Part shown: positions 1 through 5,332 of the stretch, one piece after another
How the letters are laid out: every line of letters begins with the position of its first letter
How positions within the stretch are numbered: the first letter of the stretch is position 1
Assembly (NCBI GenBank): GCA_947071285.1
Contig: CAMTFK010000236.1
Span: 1 to 6,961 of the forward strand
Length of the DNA: 6,961 nt
DNA from: an uncultured Bacteroides sp.
Lineage (GTDB): Bacteria; Bacteroidota; Bacteroidia; Bacteroidales; Bacteroidaceae
Direction of reading: 5' to 3'
Made by a program: the position numbers and the translations under genes
The notes under the pieces: model-generated
What the model was told of the DNA's origin: nothing
The model's database searches: none
The model's input: the letters and a program-made list of their open reading frames with translations, nothing else

Positions 1-6
1 ACGCCG

Positions 7-34
7 CAAAAGTACACAATTTTGCAATATCAAC
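7..34 (-). promoter_or_regulatory. Leftward promoter, Bacteroides-type
   Basis: Read on the minus strand, positions 14 to 7 give TACTTTTG, a full match to the Bacteroides -7 box TAnnTTTG. A weak -33 candidate (GTTG on the minus strand, 34 to 31) lies 16 nt upstream, a little closer than usual. Transcription would start at about the window edge and run left into a gene that is not visible here. The inverted repeat at 22-41 lies between and over the two boxes. This is consensus matching only; no start site is demonstrated. Confidence 0.4.
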
Positions 35-41
35 ATTGCAA
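22..41. promoter_or_regulatory. Operator-like inverted repeat TTGCAAT-N6-ATTGCAA
   Basis: Two perfect 7-bp inverted arms, 22-28 and 35-41, are separated by 6 bp, so their centres are 13 bp apart. The repeat lies in the spacer of the leftward promoter, where a bound regulator would block RNA polymerase. The arms are A/T-rich apart from the central GC, which suits a dimeric DNA-binding protein better than a terminator hairpin. I do not recognise the regulator. The rightward promoter is about 110 bp away, so an effect on lrgAB is less likely. Confidence 0.35.
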
Positions 42-150
42 TTCGGGGTATTTTTATAGCCCAAAGCACAATTATTATAATATTTAACACTAACAAATGA
101 TTTTCGGACATATATCATGGCGAACAGTGATAACCAAACTACAAAATACC

Positions 151-158
151 TAACTTTG
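151..158 (+). promoter_or_regulatory. -7 box of the lrgAB promoter
   Basis: TAACTTTG is a perfect match to the Bacteroides -7 consensus TAnnTTTG. It lies upstream of lrgA, with transcription expected to begin near 163-166 and leave a leader of about 115 nt. No convincing TTTG/TTG -33 element is seen at the expected distance (around 127-132), so the promoter may be weak or need an activator. Confidence 0.45.
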
Positions 159-178
159 CAGCGTTTTCAGTAAACAAT

Positions 179-247
179 TCAGCTTCCGATAAGTTATTAG
201 AAAGGTTTTCTATGAAATGGCAGTTCCTTTCGGGCAAAGGAAGCTGA
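179..247 (+). promoter_or_regulatory. lrgA mRNA leader with competing hairpins
   Basis: TCAGCTTCC (179-187) is complementary to GGAAGCTGA (239-247), giving a 9-bp long-range stem. A local hairpin pairs 224-230 with 236-242 around the loop CGGGC, and extends through CAG 221-223 to 244-246 with one bulged base. A third option pairs 200-205 with 226-231. Both 179-187 and 224-230 need bases 239-242, so the folds exclude each other. The leader ends in five TAA repeats (251-265), an unstructured A/U-rich stretch typical of Bacteroides translation starts. No known riboswitch class is recognised. Confidence 0.35.
212..247 (+). CDS. Possible 11-aa leader peptide upstream of lrgA
   Basis: An ATG at 212 opens an 11-codon reading frame, MKWQFLSGKGS, ending in TGA at 245-247, which is 34 nt before the lrgA start. 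A Shine-Dalgarno-like AAAGG (201-205) sits 6 nt upstream of this ATG. That is a better ribosome-binding site than the one before lrgA. The frame ends exactly at the 3' edge of the leader hairpins, so a ribosome translating it would disrupt them. There is no run of one amino acid as in classical attenuators; the single Trp and Lys codons are not informative. It could be chance: short ORFs are common and Bacteroides depends little on Shine-Dalgarno pairing. Confidence 0.25.
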   Translation: MKWQFLSGKGS

Positions 248-281
248 GTTTAATAATAATAATAAAATAGGTAATAGTATT

Positions 282-620
282 ATGATCCGTCAATGCGCCA
301 TCCTTTTCGGATGCCTGGCTTTGGGTGAACTGGTTGTTTTTCTCACGGATATCAAACTTCCGTCCAGCATCGTAGGAATGCTGTTGCTCACTCTTTTCCT
401 GAAATTAGGTTGGATTAAACTGCAATGGGTGCAGGGGTTATCCGACTTTCTGGTTGCCAATCTGGGATTTTTCTTTATCCCACCCGGCGTAGCCCTCATG
501 CTCTATTTCGACGTTATCGCCGCCCAGTTCTGGCCGATAGTCATTGCTTCTTTAGTCAGCACCCTGTTGGTATTGGTAGTGACAGGATGGGTTCATCAAT
601 TAGCACGTAAAATCAAATGA
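282..620 (+). CDS. lrgA: CidA/LrgA family membrane protein
   Basis: A 112-residue, very hydrophobic protein with about four membrane segments (roughly residues 3-21, 28-45, 57-77 and 82-104). This is the size and layout of the CidA/LrgA (YohJ) family. Family signatures are LPSSIVGMLLL (26-36) and the FFFIPPGVALM stretch (63-73). CidA/LrgA proteins are holin-like inner-membrane proteins that work with an LrgB/CidB partner. In Gram-positive bacteria they affect murein hydrolase activity and cell lysis, and some pairs have been linked to pyruvate uptake. The partner gene follows with a 4-nt overlap. The start at 282 is chosen because translation from it gives the complete first membrane segment. 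The upstream region is A/U-rich with only a weak TAGG (268-271). Whether it is closer to LrgA or CidA cannot be decided from sequence, and no LytSR-type regulator is in view. Confidence 0.88.
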   Translation: MIRQCAILFGCLALGELVVFLTDIKLPSSIVGMLLLTLFLKLGWIKLQWVQGLSDFLVANLGFFFIPPGVALMLYFDVIAAQFWPIVIASLVSTLLVLVVTGWVHQLARKIK

Positions 621-1312
621 GTTACTTAGACAACGAGTTTTTCCTGCTGGCCGTCACTTTCGGCGTGTTTTTCTTTTCTAAAGTGTTGCAGAAGAAGACG
701 GGCATCCTGTTGCTCAACCCCATTCTGCTGACTATTGCCGTTCTGATTATCTTCCTGAAAACGGCGCATATCAGTTATGACACCTATAATAAAGGCGGAC
801 ATCTCATAGAATTCTGGCTGAAACCTGCAGTGGTGGCTCTTGGAGTGCCTCTTTATCTACAGTTGGAGGCTATCAAGAAACAACTGGTTCCCATCCTGCT
901 TTCCCAACTGGCAGGTTGCATCATCGGAGTGGTTTCCGTAGTAGTAATTGCCAAGTTGATGGGGGCACCGCAAGAAATTATCTATTCACTCGCTCCTAAA
1001 TCCGTCACCACTCCCATCGCCATGGAAGTGACCAAGACATTAGGCGGCATCCCGTCATTGACGGCCGCCGTAGTGGTTTGCGTAGGTTTGCTGGGTAGCA
1101 TTGTCGGCGTAAAAACGCTGAAACTGACCCGTGTAGGCAGTCCCATTGCCCAAGGATTGTCTTTGGGAGCTGCCGCCCATGCCGTAGGAACTTCCACCGC
1201 AATGGACATCAGCAGCAAATACGGAGCGTACGCCAGTCTCGGCCTGACGCTGAATGGCATCTTTACCGCCCTGCTCACGCCAAGTATTTTACGATTATTA
1301 GGCTTGCTATAA
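617..1312 (+). CDS. lrgB: LrgB family membrane protein
   Basis: A 231-residue multi-span inner-membrane protein of the LrgB/CidB/YohK family, at normal full length. Conserved family blocks are all present: LNPILLTI (33-40), KPAVVALGVPLY (69-80), LAPKSVTTPIAMEV (125-138), GLLGSIVG (157-164) and GLSLGAAAHAVGTSTAM (180-196). The small-residue and Gly-rich blocks in the C-terminal half are where the family is most conserved. Its ATG lies inside the lrgA stop (ATGA, 617-620), which indicates translational coupling and a balanced LrgA:LrgB output. The family is assigned to holin-like control of murein hydrolases or to transport of small monocarboxylates such as pyruvate; in plants a fused LrgAB homologue moves glycolate and glycerate. 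The substrate here is unknown. No terminator is seen directly after it. Confidence 0.92.
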   Translation: MSYLDNEFFLLAVTFGVFFFSKVLQKKTGILLLNPILLTIAVLIIFLKTAHISYDTYNKGGHLIEFWLKPAVVALGVPLYLQLEAIKKQLVPILLSQLAGCIIGVVSVVVIAKLMGAPQEIIYSLAPKSVTTPIAMEVTKTLGGIPSLTAAVVVCVGLLGSIVGVKTLKLTRVGSPIAQGLSLGAAAHAVGTSTAMDISSKYGAYASLGLTLNGIFTALLTPSILRLLGLL

Positions 1313-1331
1313 CAATTTCTCCTTATCTTTG
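1303..1331 (+). promoter_or_regulatory. Internal promoter before the DUF2156 gene
   Basis: TATCTTTG (1324-1331) matches the Bacteroides -7 consensus, and CTTG (1303-1306) is a reasonable -33 box 17 nt upstream, slightly short of the usual spacing. The promoter overlaps the last codons of lrgB. Transcription would start near 1338 and leave a leader of about 30 nt before the gene at 1367. The two acyltransferase genes could therefore be expressed independently of lrgAB. Confidence 0.45.
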
Positions 1332-1366
1332 TTATTCTAAGTAATCAACTTAACGAAAACGACTAT

Positions 1367-2281
1367 ATGATTTCATTTAAAGACATCGAACTTAAAGACA
1401 AAGAAGTTATCACATCCTATACACAGAACAGCCCCCGGCGCAACTGTGACCTTTCATTTTCCAATCTCTGTAGCTGGCGCTTTCTTTACGACACCCAGTT
1501 TGCGGTGCAAGACGGTTTCCTGATTCTGAAATTCTGGGCGGGAGGAAAACTGGTATATATGATGCCCGTAGGAAACGGAGATTTAAAGAAAGTATTGGAT
1601 GACATGATAGAGGACGCTAAGCAAGAAGGTGAGCGTTTCTGTATGCTTGGCGTATGCGCAGGTATGCGTGCAGACCTGGAAGCCATTATGCCGGACAAGT
1701 TTCACTTTGAGGCGGATAGGGATTATGCCGATTACCTGTATCTGCGCACCGACCTTGCCACGCTGGCAGGTAAGAAGTTTCAGGCTAAACGAAACCACCT
1801 CAACAAGTTCCGCCGGACTTACAACTACGAGTACGTCTCTCTCACCCCCGACCGCATTCAGGAATGTCTTGACCTGGAAGCCGAATGGTGCAAAGTGAAC
1901 AACTGCGACCAACATGAAGGCACCGGCAACGAACGTCGCGCACTTATCTACGCATTGCACAACTTCGAAGCCCTCGGCCTGACAGGCGGCATCCTCCACG
2001 TAGACGGCAAGATTGTAGCCTTCACCTTCGGCATGCCCATCAACCAGGACACCTTCGGTGTGCATGTGGAAAAGGCCGACACCACCATTGACGGCGCCTA
2101 CGCCATGATAAACAATGAGTTCGCCAACCATATCCCCGAACAATATATTTATATCAACCGCGAAGAAGACCTGGGTATCGAAGGCTTGCGCAAGGCCAAA
2201 CTGTCCTACCAGCCTGCCATCATCCTAGAGAAGTATGTAGCCTGCCTGAAGGAGACTCCCGTAGAGCCATTAAAATGGTAA
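1367..2281 (+). CDS. DUF2156 protein, LPG-synthase C-terminal-like GNAT fold
   Basis: A 304-residue soluble protein that I recognise as the DUF2156 family, related to the C-terminal catalytic domain of phosphatidylglycerol lysyltransferase (MprF) and similar tRNA-dependent aminoacyltransferases. Marker blocks are CDLSFSNLCSW (27-37), DRDYADYLYL (117-126), GKKFQAKRNHLNKFRR (135-150), VHVEKAD (232-238) and NREEDLGIEGLRKAKLSY (264-281). The second half is typical of the GNAT-like fold. It has no membrane segments and no signal peptide, so the flippase half of MprF is absent and the protein should be cytoplasmic or peripherally bound. Its start follows the likely promoter at 1303-1331; the next gene starts 38 nt downstream on the same strand. 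The family is common in Bacteroidetes and Firmicutes, but its reaction is not established. Aminoacyl transfer from tRNA to a lipid or peptide is inference. Confidence 0.85.
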   Translation: MISFKDIELKDKEVITSYTQNSPRRNCDLSFSNLCSWRFLYDTQFAVQDGFLILKFWAGGKLVYMMPVGNGDLKKVLDDMIEDAKQEGERFCMLGVCAGMRADLEAIMPDKFHFEADRDYADYLYLRTDLATLAGKKFQAKRNHLNKFRRTYNYEYVSLTPDRIQECLDLEAEWCKVNNCDQHEGTGNERRALIYALHNFEALGLTGGILHVDGKIVAFTFGMPINQDTFGVHVEKADTTIDGAYAMINNEFANHIPEQYIYINREEDLGIEGLRKAKLSYQPAIILEKYVACLKETPVEPLKW

Positions 2282-2319
2282 ATCATTAAGTAGTAAGTAA
2301 AAAAGTAGCCAGTAGAGAA

Positions 2320-3363
2320 ATGCGTGAGAAAGTAAGGAAACTGTGGAAACTTTGTTTCAATGACAGCAAAGAGTTTGTGGATATGTATTTTCATCTCCGC
2401 TACAATAGTGAGGTCAACGTCGCTATCGAAAGTGGCGATGAGGTCATTGCTGCTTTGCAAATGATTCCTTATCCCATGACTTTTTGCGGAAGTGAGGTGT
2501 CTACAGCCTACGTTTCAGGTGCCTGCACCCATCCCGACTATCGCAGCCGGGGCGTGATGCGCGAACTGCTGTCACAAGCATTCGGACGCATGTATCACAA
2601 TGAGGTCGCTTTCAGCACTCTGATTCCTGCCGAACCGTGGTTATTCGATTATTATGCCCGCATGGGTTATGTAACGGCTTTCCGTTACGGGCAACGCACG
2701 TTCCATCTGTCTGCTGACGAGAAAGATACCTCCTCTCCCACCTCACTTACCGGTATCGACTGGGAGTTCCGGACGTTCACTGATTATAACGAAGACGCCT
2801 ACCAGTATTTGAATCGTAAGATGCAGGAACGTCCCTGCTGCCTGCAACATACAGAGGCGGATTTCCGTGTCATCCTTGCCGATCTGGATTTAAGCGAAGG
2901 ATACATATTCAGCCTTTCGAATGAGTCAGGCATTTCCGCTCTTGCCGTTGCTTATCCGGATGAGAATCCTTCCATTTTGCACATTGGTGAATTGTTTGCC
3001 GATACTCCCGAAACGGAGCATCTGCTGCTGACCCATATTTGCCGGAGGATGCAAGCAGAAACCCTCCACATCATCATGCCTCTCATAGAGGAGCAACCAA
3101 CTTCCAATTTAGGAATGATACGTATCATTCAGGTCAAGCCCGTTCTTCAGCTCTATGCAGCCGCACATCCGGAAGAAGAAATGAATATTGACCTTGTGGA
3201 CGACCAACTGTCTGCCAATAACGGTTATTATTATCTGAACAAAGGAAAGTGTATGTATAGTCACAGGCGCATTCCGGGAGCTCACGAGCGACTGACTATC
3301 GGGCAACTGACAGAAAAAGTTTTCTCCGGCGAAAAAGCATATATGAGTTTGATGCTGAATTAA
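2320..3363 (+). CDS. GNAT N-acetyltransferase, Eis-like with SCP2-like tail
   Basis: A 347-residue cytoplasmic protein. The N-terminal GNAT domain (about 1-125) has the acetyl-CoA-binding motif A in SGACTHPDYRSRGVMREL (66-83), with R75-x-x-G78 contacting the pyrophosphate of CoA. The motif-B region (about 98-120) ends in DYYARMGY, the usual GNAT 'F/Y-Y-x-x-x-G-F/Y' element. A poorly conserved second acyltransferase-like domain follows (about 145-280). The C-terminal 65 residues resemble the SCP2-like domain of Eis proteins (GYYYLNKGK, then LTIGQLTEKVFSGEKAY). Family members acetylate amines, including aminoglycosides in mycobacterial Eis, but the substrate here is unknown. It is shorter than mycobacterial Eis (about 400). 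The start is fixed by an in-frame stop at 2287-2289 with no other start between. It probably shares a transcript with the DUF2156 gene. Resistance should not be inferred from this annotation. Confidence 0.8.
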   Translation: MREKVRKLWKLCFNDSKEFVDMYFHLRYNSEVNVAIESGDEVIAALQMIPYPMTFCGSEVSTAYVSGACTHPDYRSRGVMRELLSQAFGRMYHNEVAFSTLIPAEPWLFDYYARMGYVTAFRYGQRTFHLSADEKDTSSPTSLTGIDWEFRTFTDYNEDAYQYLNRKMQERPCCLQHTEADFRVILADLDLSEGYIFSLSNESGISALAVAYPDENPSILHIGELFADTPETEHLLLTHICRRMQAETLHIIMPLIEEQPTSNLGMIRIIQVKPVLQLYAAAHPEEEMNIDLVDDQLSANNGYYYLNKGKCMYSHRRIPGAHERLTIGQLTEKVFSGEKAYMSLMLN

Positions 3364-3707
3364 TCTCCATTGAGAATCTTGCCACACAAATGTTCCTATT
3401 TCCCGATTCATCGTTTCACCAACTCTCCGCATCGCCTTGTTCATAGGCAATAGCGGGTGAAGGAAAACAAGGAAAATATCCTCTTCCCGGGTTCACTGCC
3501 TGCAACTTATAATAAGTATAGTTATGCCTTGAAATAAGTAATGTTCCTGATGATTACATTACTTTGTAACCATCCGGAATAAGCAATGATATTTCAGGTG
3601 AAGAAAATGAATCTCTGAACACGGTTGTTTTAGTGGTTAGAGTTCACCGTATCTTTCTATTAATAAGGCATTTAAAAGAGACTATAAAATAGGTGAATAG
3701 TGGTTTA
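3364..3707. other. Intergenic region between convergent transcripts, first half
   Basis: No convincing gene is visible. Reading frames on both strands are short and do not resemble a known family. Downstream of the acetyltransferase stop there is no clear GC-rich stem followed by a U-run. A loose imperfect structure pairs GGCA 3446-3449 with TGCC 3497-3500 and GTGAA 3457-3461 with TTCAC 3492-3496. A near-perfect small palindrome ACTTAT-A-ATAAGT spans 3505-3517. The A/T-rich hairpin at 3536-3564 is listed separately. Where the plus-strand transcript ends is therefore unclear. Confidence 0.5.
3536..3564. repeat. A/T-rich hairpin, 9-bp perfect stem
   Basis: AAGTAATGT (3536-3544) and ACATTACTT (3556-3564) are perfect reverse complements around an 11-nt loop. 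GTTA 3521-3524 and TAAC 3567-3570 may add a short outer stem. It sits 172 nt after the acetyltransferase stop and could help to end or stabilise that mRNA. It is weak as an intrinsic terminator, because the stem is A/T-rich and there is no U-run after it. Confidence 0.4.
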
Positions 3708-3795
3708 TTCGTGAAGCTTTCAGAGCGTGTTCGTGAAGCTTTCAGAACGTATTCATAAAGCTTCCGGAATACGTTCAATAAGCTGGAGGTATACT
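3708..3795. repeat. Tandem repeat, four 22-bp units
   Basis: Four consecutive 22-bp units start at 3708, 3730, 3752 and 3774. Units 1 and 2 differ at only a few positions in their last third; units 3 and 4 are progressively diverged. Each unit begins TTC and has AAGCT at its centre. The hexamer AAGCTT occurs at 3714, 3736 and 3758, exactly 22 bp apart, and unit 4 has AAGCTG in the same register at 3780. The array carries in-frame stops and is not part of a gene. The period is close to two helical turns, so equivalent sites face the same side of the DNA. Confidence 0.8.
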
Positions 3796-3832
3796 TATAT
3801 TATTGAGCTTTTGATTCAAAGCTATAGGGTTA

Positions 3833-3922
3833 TGAATCAGTTACGAGCTACGGGCTACAAGCTACAAATACCTTTCGGAACATAGCGCAACCACTTGTAG
3901 CTTGTAGCCTGTAGCTCGTAAC
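3833..3922. repeat. Palindromic intergenic element with 28-bp arms
   Basis: The left arm (3840-3867) and right arm (3895-3922) are reverse complements over 28 bp with one exception, G3852 against T3910, which is a G-U pair in plus-strand RNA. A3839-T3923 adds one more pair. The 27-nt loop spans 3868-3894. Each arm holds three tandem heptamers of the form RRGCTAC (left arm: 3845-3851, 3852-3858, 3859-3865). The flank TGAATCA (3833-3839) is the inverse of TGATTCA at 3812-3818. The first 16 nt (3833-3848) recur exactly at 6946-6961. It carries no reading frame and looks like a dispersed REP/MITE-type element, a class I believe is frequent in Bacteroides (recollection, not verified). Confidence 0.8.
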
Positions 3923-3938
3923 TTTACTCCTTTCTTAT

Positions 3939-3992
3939 CAATAAACAAACATCCCGCCCTTCCTGACCTTAATCATGGAAGAACGGGATGTT
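3939..3992 (-). terminator. Rho-independent terminator of the tldD-pmbA operon
   Basis: On the minus strand, the arm 3992 to 3977 pairs with 3963 to 3948 over 16 positions around a 13-nt loop (3964-3976). The two positions that are C-A mismatches on the plus strand (3957/3983 and 3958/3982) become G-U pairs in minus-strand RNA. The stem is therefore continuous only in RNA from the tld direction. It is followed by a U-rich tail, UGUUUAUUG (3947 to 3939). The hairpin begins 20 nt after the pmbA stop codon. It contains a GC-rich core (ATCCCG/CGGGAT). Confidence 0.85.
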
Positions 3993-4012
3993 AACCTTCA
4001 AAGGCTATTTCT

Positions 4013-5332
4013 TTAGAGACCGCTGAAATCTACCCCTTCAAACACTAATGAAGGAACCAACCAGCTACGGTCTTTACGGGCATCGTTTCCGATAGCTACC
4101 AGCGAATTCCACAGCGTGAGGAAGTTTCCGGTAACGTTCATCTCATTGACGGGTTGCGTCAGTTTACCATTCTCAATAAGGAAACCTTCGATACCATAAG
4201 AGAAATCACCGGTATTGCTATTACTGTTACCACCATTCAATCCGGTTACAAGGATACCGTTACTCACATCAGCAATCAGTCCGTTAAGGTCTTTATCACC
4301 AGGTGTCAGCACCAGGCGTGACGGACCGCTGATAGTGGGAGCTACCCCCATCTTCTTGGCATTATATGTATCGAAGAAGTAAGTCTTCAGCACACCATTC
4401 TCAAAAATCGGACGACGTTCCGTAGCCACACCCTCACCGTCAAAGTAACGTGAACCATTGGCACCGATAACGTGCGGATCATCCATCAGCGTCAGCTTGT
4501 CGGAAGCAACCTTCTGATCCAGTTTATCTATCAGGAAAGAATTCTTCTGCTGTAAAGAAGAGCCGTAGAGGGCACTCAGCAGAGGACTCAACATGCTTCC
4601 GGAATTCATCGGATCAACCACCATCGTGTATTTACCCGACTTCGCCTTCTTCTGTCCCAACTTACGCAAAACCCGTTCCAACGCCTTGGCACCAATATCC
4701 GTCTTTGGCAATGCATCATAGAAAAGAGCACTTCCGTACCAATAATCTGACGGGCGGGCTTCACCCTCACCTCTGACTGCCACACTGGCGCTTACCGAAT
4801 ACCATGTTGATTTTGACTCTCCTTCGAAACCATTGCTCATCAAGCGGTAAGAAGCATTTTCACCATCACTGTAAGAAGTCTCCACAGAGATGATGCGGTC
4901 ATTCTTACCTAATGCTTCCTCTGCGGCAGCACGGGCACGAGCCACTTTATCATCCGGATTGATACCGAAGATTTTATCATCAAACATCTTCAAGTCGGGC
5001 TTGCCACCTTTATAATAACGGGCAGGGTCTGCCAGCACACGAAATTCATCCTCAGCCAGATAGCGAGTAGACTCGATACCATTCTTAATAAAACTTTCCA
5101 GTTCCTTTTTGTCCAGACGGTTGGTAGAGTAATTGCCATAACGTCCGTCAACGTACAAGTTTATTCCCAATCCGCTTTCGGAAGCTTGCTGCAAACGATC
5201 CATCTTAGCATCGCGCAGTTCGAAAGAAGTATTTGAGTTGGCATACAATATTACTTTGGCTGCCTGACAACCGTTCTTCAAAGCGAAGTCCATCGCCCAT
5301 TGGGCCAGTTTTTTATTATCGTCTGTAATCAT
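4013..5332 (-). CDS. pmbA: TldE/PmbA, metal-free subunit of the TldD/E protease
   Basis: A 439-residue protein of the TldD/PmbA family, close in length to E. coli PmbA (about 450). The N-terminal domain spans roughly 1-90 and includes ELRDAKMDRLQQASESGLGI (38-57), a family hallmark. A middle domain covers about 115-220, and the C-terminal domain, about 225-438, contains NSNTGDFSYGIEGFLIENGK (371-390) and NEMNVTGNF (396-404). Where TldD carries HExxxH, this protein has PMNSGSMLSPLL (241-252), so it lacks the zinc site, as expected for TldE. In E. coli, TldD and TldE form a heterodimer that degrades unfolded peptides, helps mature microcin B17 by leader removal, and degrades the antitoxin CcdA. 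Its ATG shares one base with the tldD stop (TGATG), so translation should be coupled. It has no signal peptide, unlike its partner. A strong terminator follows. Confidence 0.93.
   Translation of the reverse strand: MITDDNKKLAQWAMDFALKNGCQAAKVILYANSNTSFELRDAKMDRLQQASESGLGINLYVDGRYGNYSTNRLDKKELESFIKNGIESTRYLAEDEFRVLADPARYYKGGKPDLKMFDDKIFGINPDDKVARARAAAEEALGKNDRIISVETSYSDGENASYRLMSNGFEGESKSTWYSVSASVAVRGEGEARPSDYWYGSALFYDALPKTDIGAKALERVLRKLGQKKAKSGKYTMVVDPMNSGSMLSPLLSALYGSSLQQKNSFLIDKLDQKVASDKLTLMDDPHVIGANGSRYFDGEGVATERRPIFENGVLKTYFFDTYNAKKMGVAPTISGPSRLVLTPGDKDLNGLIADVSNGILVTGLNGGNSNSNTGDFSYGIEGFLIENGKLTQPVNEMNVTGNFLTLWNSLVAIGNDARKDRSWLVPSLVFEGVDFSGL

Noticed and set aside
982..1278. 98-codon open frame on the minus strand
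   Set aside because: Antisense to the conserved C-terminal half of lrgB; low-complexity translation with no family match.
1583..2143. 186-codon open frame on the minus strand
   Set aside because: Antisense to the DUF2156 gene, with no recognisable domain and no promoter or ribosome-binding signal.
3109..3450. 113-codon minus-strand frame reaching into the intergenic region
   Set aside because: Most of it is antisense to the end of the acetyltransferase gene. The intergenic 85 nt give no recognisable protein, so a gene remnant cannot be supported.
3559..3566. TTACTTTG as a plus-strand -7 box
   Set aside because: It is TT rather than TA at the start of the box and no gene follows on that strand.
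3708..3922. CRISPR array
   Set aside because: The 22-bp units are directly adjacent with no unique spacers, the heptamers are too short, and no cas gene is present.
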